DNA from: Lepisosteus oculatus | Taxonomy: Eukaryota > Chordata > Actinopteri > Semionotiformes > Lepisosteidae | Length of the DNA: 64,000 bases | Assembly (NCBI RefSeq): GCF_040954835.1 | Contig: NC_090698.1 | Coordinates: 5,826,501 to 5,890,500, forward strand | Direction of reading: 5' to 3' | Part shown: positions 59,360 to 64,000 of the stretch, one piece after another | Position numbering within the stretch: position 1 is the first letter of the stretch | Layout of the letters: each line of letters starts with the position of its first letter | Notes under the pieces: generated by a model | Seen by the model: the letters and a program-made list of their open reading frames with translations, nothing else | Databases searched by the model: none | What the model was told of the DNA's origin: nothing | Translations under genes and position numbers: made by a program

Positions 59360-59825
59360 AACACTGGTCCAGTCTGTGTCATACTGTAACCCTACAGTCC
59401 AGAGATCACTGGTCCAGTCTGTGTCATATTGTAACCCTACAGTCCAGAGATCACTGGTCCAGTCTGTGTCCTATTGTAGCCCTACAGTCCAGAGATCACT
59501 GGTCCAGTCTGTGTCATATTGTAACCCTACAGTCCAGAGATCACTGGTCCAGTCTGTGTCATACTGTAACCCTACAGTCCAGGGATCACTGGTCCAGTCT
59601 GTGTCCTATTGTAACCCTACAGTCCAGGGATCACTGGTCCAGTCTGTGTCCTATTGTAACCCTACAGTCCAGGGATCACTGGTCCAGTCTGTGTCATATT
59701 GTAACCCTACAGTCCAGAGGTCACTGGTCCAGTCTGTCCTATTGTAACCCTACAGTCCAGAGATCACTGGTCCAGTCTGTGTCCTATTGTAACCCTACAG
59801 TCCAGAGATTCTTAGACTGGTCCAG
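59360..59825 (+). repeat. 45-bp minisatellite between rinl and sirt2
   Basis: About 10 copies with ccctacagtccagagatcac and tggtccagtctgtgtc, exact 45-bp period. Same family as 49795-50052 but inverted. Confidence 0.95.
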
Positions 59826-60204
59826 TCCAGTTTGTTTCAATATTGTGCACAAGTACAGCTATGAATCCAGTAAAATGCAACCACATAGCACAGTGACTCT
59901 ACAGTGCCCCAGTACAATGCACAAGGATGGTCTGTTGGTTGTTTGAGTTTACACCAAAATGGCACAGAGCCCTGAACACAGTACCCATATAGTACACTAC
60001 AGTACTGTAAGGTCTGTACCTCAGAGACCACCCCAGACAACGCAAAAAGACACATACATTACACCAGGCTTACACATCACAGATGCAAGTTCAGATTGTG
60101 AAAAGTGCGTCCTGATTGTGAACAACAATGATTGACATAAAGTTCTGATTTACAGGACTAGTCACAAGAGAAGAAAGAGATAGTGGTGATTCCTCATTTA
60201 TCAG

Positions 60205-60210
60205 TTTATT
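60205..60210 (-). terminator. sirt2: Polyadenylation signal, candidate for sirt2
   Basis: AATAAA on the minus strand, about 506 bp downstream of the sirt2 stop codon. Other AT-rich variants lie nearby, so the exact cleavage site is open. Confidence 0.45.
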
Positions 60211-60715
60211 AGTATTTGTTTCAATACTAGTCCAACTTAAACACAAACCAGATTTTAATAGACTGTGTCCCCCCTCTACAGGCGATATGATAGAACTGCA
60301 TTGTATAGCTACAAAGCACAATGCGCCTTGTGTACAAGTATAAATAATAAAAGCAGAAATAATAATAAAAAGATTAATTACAAGTTGCACTACATATAGG
60401 ATTTTTTTACATATGTTTTTGCAGCCAGGTTGCCTGGACAAGCACTCAAAAAACGAGTTCTGACAAGAGGGCCTGCCTGTCTCTACCTGTCAGTCTCCAC
60501 GCCTGATTATGTCCGTCTGCAGAGAGGCGGGCAGAGGAAGAGGAGGGGAGTTAGAAACAGAGGAAACAAGAGATATATGAACCGAGACCAGACAGAGTAG
60601 AAAACGAGTGAGGACAGTAAATAGTACTGGATAAAGGTGAGAGAGAGAGACTTGAGGGACGGATGCCCAGGTTGTTGAGTTTTCTAACAGGAAACCCTCA
60701 CTGACTGGGCAACGA

Positions 60716-63700
60716 TCAGTCCTGCTTTGAGCTGCCTTCTCCCATTGGCTGCTCAGGTTTGTCACTCTCCCTGGGCTCCACCCCCAGGCCTGCCTTTTGC
60801 CCCGCCCCAGAGTTCTGATTGGCTGCGCTGGCCTTCTCCCGCTTGTCCTTGCTGTCAATTAAAGTGTGCTCCTGCTTCACCAACTCCTCCAACTCGGTCT
60901 GAGAGAGAGCAAGAGACGGACAGAGCGAAAGAGAGAGGGGAGACAGGGAGAAAGAGTAAGATACTTAGCTCCGAGACTGTAATCCATCAGTCATGCTAAC
61001 AAAGCTCTTTGAATTTGATTATGAAATGCAGGGGAAAGTCTCCATCAGTCTGTCAGTCAGTCTCTCAGCCTGTCAGTGTCAGTCTGTACCTTCCAGCCCA
61101 GCAGGTCCGCGAGAGCAAGACAGCCATCATCGCAGGTCCCCAGATACGCCACATCCCTGCGAGTCACACAGAGCGACGACATGGCGGTTTGTGAGATTCA
61201 CACTGTAGCTGTGAGTGTGGCTGTTTAGCAGCCTGGGTGAAAGTGCAAAGCACACAGAGCCTTGCAAAGCAAATGTAATAAAATTAGCACTGTATGTTAA
61301 TCATTGCGATTTTTGCTCACAATCAGGATCGACTTTTCACTAACTGAACTTGCATCTATGATGTGCAGGTATGTGTCTTAGAGCATTGTCTGGGGTGGTC
61401 TGTGAGGTACAGACAGACCTTACAGTACTGTAGTGTACTATACTGATAATATGTACTGTACTGGCACACCGTCCTGTACTTGTGCAGGGACACAAGTTGC
61501 TCAGTGCTGCCCTCTACCAGGCACTGCCTAGGTGTAGATCTGGGGACAAACATGCCTGGCTGTATGAAGCACTGAGAACAGCTGTGCCTGGCTGTATGTA
61601 GCACGTAGGACAGCTGTGCCTGGCTATATCACTGAGAACAACATTGCCCGGCTGTGTGTAGCATTATGGATGTCAGGATATGTGCATGCATAGTGTGCCT
61701 CTATCTCACCTGTACGCTTTCTCTGAATCAAAGTCCATTCCTCCACCAAAGCCCAGGAATCCCATCAGAGAGTCTGACTGAGAGAGAAAATGGGTGAGAC
61801 GGTTTTCACAACTCGTAACTGTGCGTGTCTATCAAGCAGTCTGTCCCTTCTGCCAGTGTGAGTCAGCATGCCTGCGAGTCTGTCCCCTCTGTTCCTGTGA
61901 GTCAGCATGCCTGCGAGTCTGTCCCCTCTGTTCCTGTGAGTCAGCAGGTCTGCACGTCTGTCCCCTCTGTTCCTGTGAGTCAGCATGCCTGCGAGTCTGT
62001 CCCCTCTGTTTCTGTGAGTCAGCAGGTCTGTACGTCTGTCCTCTCTGTTCCTGTGAGTCAGCAGGTCTGCACGTCTGTCCCCTCTGTTCCTGTGAGTCAG
62101 CATGCCTGCGAGTCTGTCCCCTCTGTTCCTGTGAGTCAGCAGGTCTGTACGTCTGTCCCCTCTTTCCCTGAGAGTCAGCAGGTCTGTACGTCTGTCCCCT
62201 CTGTTCCTGTGAGTCAGCAGGTCTGCACGTCTGTCCCCTCTGTTCCTGTGAGTCAGCAGGTCTGCACGTCTGTCCCCTCTGTTCCTGTGAGTCAGCAGGT
62301 CTGTACGTCTGTCCCCTCTTTCCCTGAGAGTCAGCAGGTCTGTACGTCTGTCCCCTCTGTTCCTGTGAGTCAGCAGGTCTGTACGTCTGTCCCCTCTTTC
62401 CCTGAGAGTCAGCAGGTCTGTACGTCTGTCCCCTCTTTCCCTGAGAGTCAGCAGGTCTAAGAGTCTGTTCCCTCTGTTCCTGCGAGTCAGCAGATCTAAG
62501 AGTCTGTCCCCTGTGTTACTTGAGTCAGCAGATTTGTCCATCACCTCTATTGCGTTGGAAGGTCTGTCAGTCTGTCTCACCTGTCCTGTCTTCTCTTTGT
62601 TTATCAGAAGCCGTGGGGTTCTAGCAGAGACCCTGTAAACAGAAAGACACGAAGAGAGAGGCTAAAGACGGGCTGAGATCAATGTAGAAAAACATGACTT
62701 AATAGACTCAGATCACATTCACACATAGAAAGACAGACTCACTTGCCAACTAGTGAAGCAAATGGCTGGACCTGCAGGGAGGTGCCCATGATGATGAGGA
62801 GATCACAGCGAGGGAAATCCTGAGCGACAGGGAATGAGAGGAAAAGAAGGGCAAGGAATCAGAGGTCAGAGATTTTCAGAACGTGTGGGAGCAGAGTCTG
62901 TGAATACAAACACCCTGCCTCTGTTCTCACCATCTGCAACGAAGTGAAGAATCGAGCTGGGAGGTTCTCCCCGAAGAACACAATGTCTGGGAACACAGAG
63001 GAAGAGAGAGTTTCTGATTGAAACAACTAAAACTCAGAGAGGAGTTACTGACTGAGTCCAGCACAGACAACCCAATAAGATGGACAGACAGAATTAATCG
63101 ATATTGAATCTCATGGATAGATGGACAGACAGAATAAATCGACAGGTAGATTACATGGATAGATTGAGAGATTGAATCGACAGACGGAATTAATCGATAG
63201 ATTACTTAGACAGACGGAGACATTGAATAAATGGATGGACAGACAGTATGAATCGATGGGTAGATTATACGGATAGATGGACAGACAGAATGAATCAACA
63301 GGTAGATTACATGGATAGATTGACTGAGAGATGGAATTGATAGCAGGAAAGACATGAGATTAAGAGAGTGACACTCACCAGGCTTCACAAGGCTGCTGCA
63401 CTTGTCACACTTTGGGATCTCATCTGCAAAGATCTTTTCTGTGAGACAGATAGACACAGAGGCACAGCCAGCTTTAAAAAAATAGCTTTTGGACTTCTCA
63501 AACCTGTATTATATGTCCAGCAGTACCTAGTGTGGCTGTATTAATCTCCACATCCTTTTGCTCCTGGCTCTGTCCCACCTGTCTCTCTCCCTCTCCTTGC
63601 TCTTTGCCGTCTCTCCTTTTCTCCCTCTTCCCATCTTCCTCCTTGTTCCTCACTGACATCCATAATCCTTCTCTTCTCCTGTGGCTCCCTGCCTCCCTGC

Positions 63701-63849
63701 CTCCCTCCCTCCTGCTAACCTTTCATCCAGTCCAGGGTGTACTCTTTCCGGCAGAGGAAGCTGACACAGTGGGAGGTGTAGAACGTGCCATGGGCTTCAA
63801 CCAGGTCATCTCCCTGTAGCCCTGCCACCCGCTCCAGTGTATCAATGTT
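60716..63849 (-). CDS. sirt2: Sirtuin 2, C-terminal part (8 exons; gene continues past 64000)
   Basis: Exons 5' to 3': 63720-63849, 63379-63438, 62931-62986, 62743-62819, 62581-62632, 61710-61777, 61090-61156, 60716-60898. All phases agree, giving 230 codons plus stop. The first visible exon begins in the conserved [10 protein letters not shown] segment. Then follow the catalytic His in VEAHGTFY, the zinc-binding Cys pairs CVSFLC and [16 protein letters not shown], the NAD-contacting [25 protein letters not shown], and the SIRT2-type [20 protein letters not shown] and [11 protein letters not shown]. Sirtuin 2 is a mainly cytoplasmic NAD-dependent deacetylase/defatty-acylase acting on tubulin and histone H4K16. 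The C-terminal tail ([16 protein letters not shown] onward) is charged and variable, as in the human protein. The N-terminal Rossmann half and start codon are outside the window. Confidence 0.95.
61840..62515 (-). repeat. 39-bp minisatellite in sirt2 intron beside the [10 protein letters not shown] exon
   Basis: About 17 copies with gttcctgtgagtcagcaggt and ctgtacgtctgtcccct. On the minus strand the unit's gacagacgtacagacctgct resembles the first intronic bases after the exon donor at 62580 (gacagactgacagaccttcc). Units of 39 bp keep all frames open. Confidence 0.93.
63065..63335 (+). repeat. Degenerate GATA/CAGA tetranucleotide tract in sirt2 intron
   Basis: Loose repetition of gatggacagacagaat, aatcgacaggtagatta and catggatagat between the exons at 62986 and 63379. 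Confidence 0.8.
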
Positions 63850-64000
63850 CTGTCAGCCAATCAGAGAGCACAGAGACTCTGTCAGGCCCTTTAGTGAGTG
63901 CAGATACTCTGTCAGCCAATCAGAGAGCACATGGACTCTATCATCCAATCAAAGCACAGAGATTCTTAGTCTACCAGAGAGCACAGAGAAACTCTCTCAG

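Larger units (their letters stand above)
57219..60204. other. Intergenic region between rinl 5' end and sirt2 3' end
   Basis: Contains CpG-rich blocks at 57960-58460 and 59230-59350, a CT-rich tract at 58180-58240 and the 45-bp minisatellite at 59360-59825. rinl 5' UTR exons may lie here. No protein gene is recognisable. Confidence 0.5.

Noticed and set aside
61840-62515. Possible CRISPR-like array of regular 39-bp units
   Set aside because: Units are contiguous tandem copies without unique spacers, in an intron of a vertebrate gene.
61765-62580. 271-codon Arg/Asp-rich frame and its antisense partner
   Set aside because: Readings of the 39-bp sirt2 intron array.

Overview
The window is vertebrate nuclear DNA, most likely from a ray-finned fish. 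Genes have many short exons with GT-AG introns. Interspersed repeats are of fish type: a tRNA-SINE-like family ending in gcgctatataagtgtaa, L2/CR1-like LINE 3' ends and foldback elements. A gar- or bowfin-like non-teleost is my guess, because catsperg is intact enough to read and the gene set (meis3, catsperg, rinl, sirt2) matches genes that all lie on human 19q13. The species cannot be proved from sequence alone.

Layout. 0.2-14.0 kb, plus strand: meis3, a TALE homeobox gene. All 12 coding exons can be placed with consistent phases, giving about 430 residues. 14.0-20.6 kb: intergenic DNA with LINE, SINE and foldback fragments. 20.6-40.4 kb, minus strand: catsperg, the CatSper gamma subunit of the sperm calcium channel. 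It has 29 coding exons, from signal peptide to C-terminal membrane segment, and is convergent with meis3. 40.4-42.6 kb: intergenic DNA with a SINE copy, a CCAAT/GC-box promoter candidate and three tandem CTCF-like sites. 42.7-57.2 kb, minus: rinl, a Ras/Rab-interactor-like protein with SH2-like and VPS9 (Rab5 GEF) domains, 10 coding exons, about 797 residues. 57.2-60.2 kb: a probable rinl promoter plus repeats. 60.2-64.0 kb, minus: sirt2, an NAD-dependent deacylase. Only its C-terminal 230 codons are present; the 5' half lies beyond position 64000.

The four genes do not form a pathway. They act as transcription factor, sperm ion channel subunit, endocytic GEF and tubulin/histone deacetylase, and their proximity is conserved synteny.

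The most unusual property of the window is its load of minisatellites, about 20 arrays with units of roughly 39-105 bp. Many abut exons. In several the repeat unit visibly contains a copy of the adjacent splice junction: exon tail plus donor, or acceptor plus exon start. In one case it contains the last codons and stop of meis3. Long open frames in these arrays are artefacts of units whose length is a multiple of three. A second theme is a SINE family that carries a near-consensus CTCF motif.
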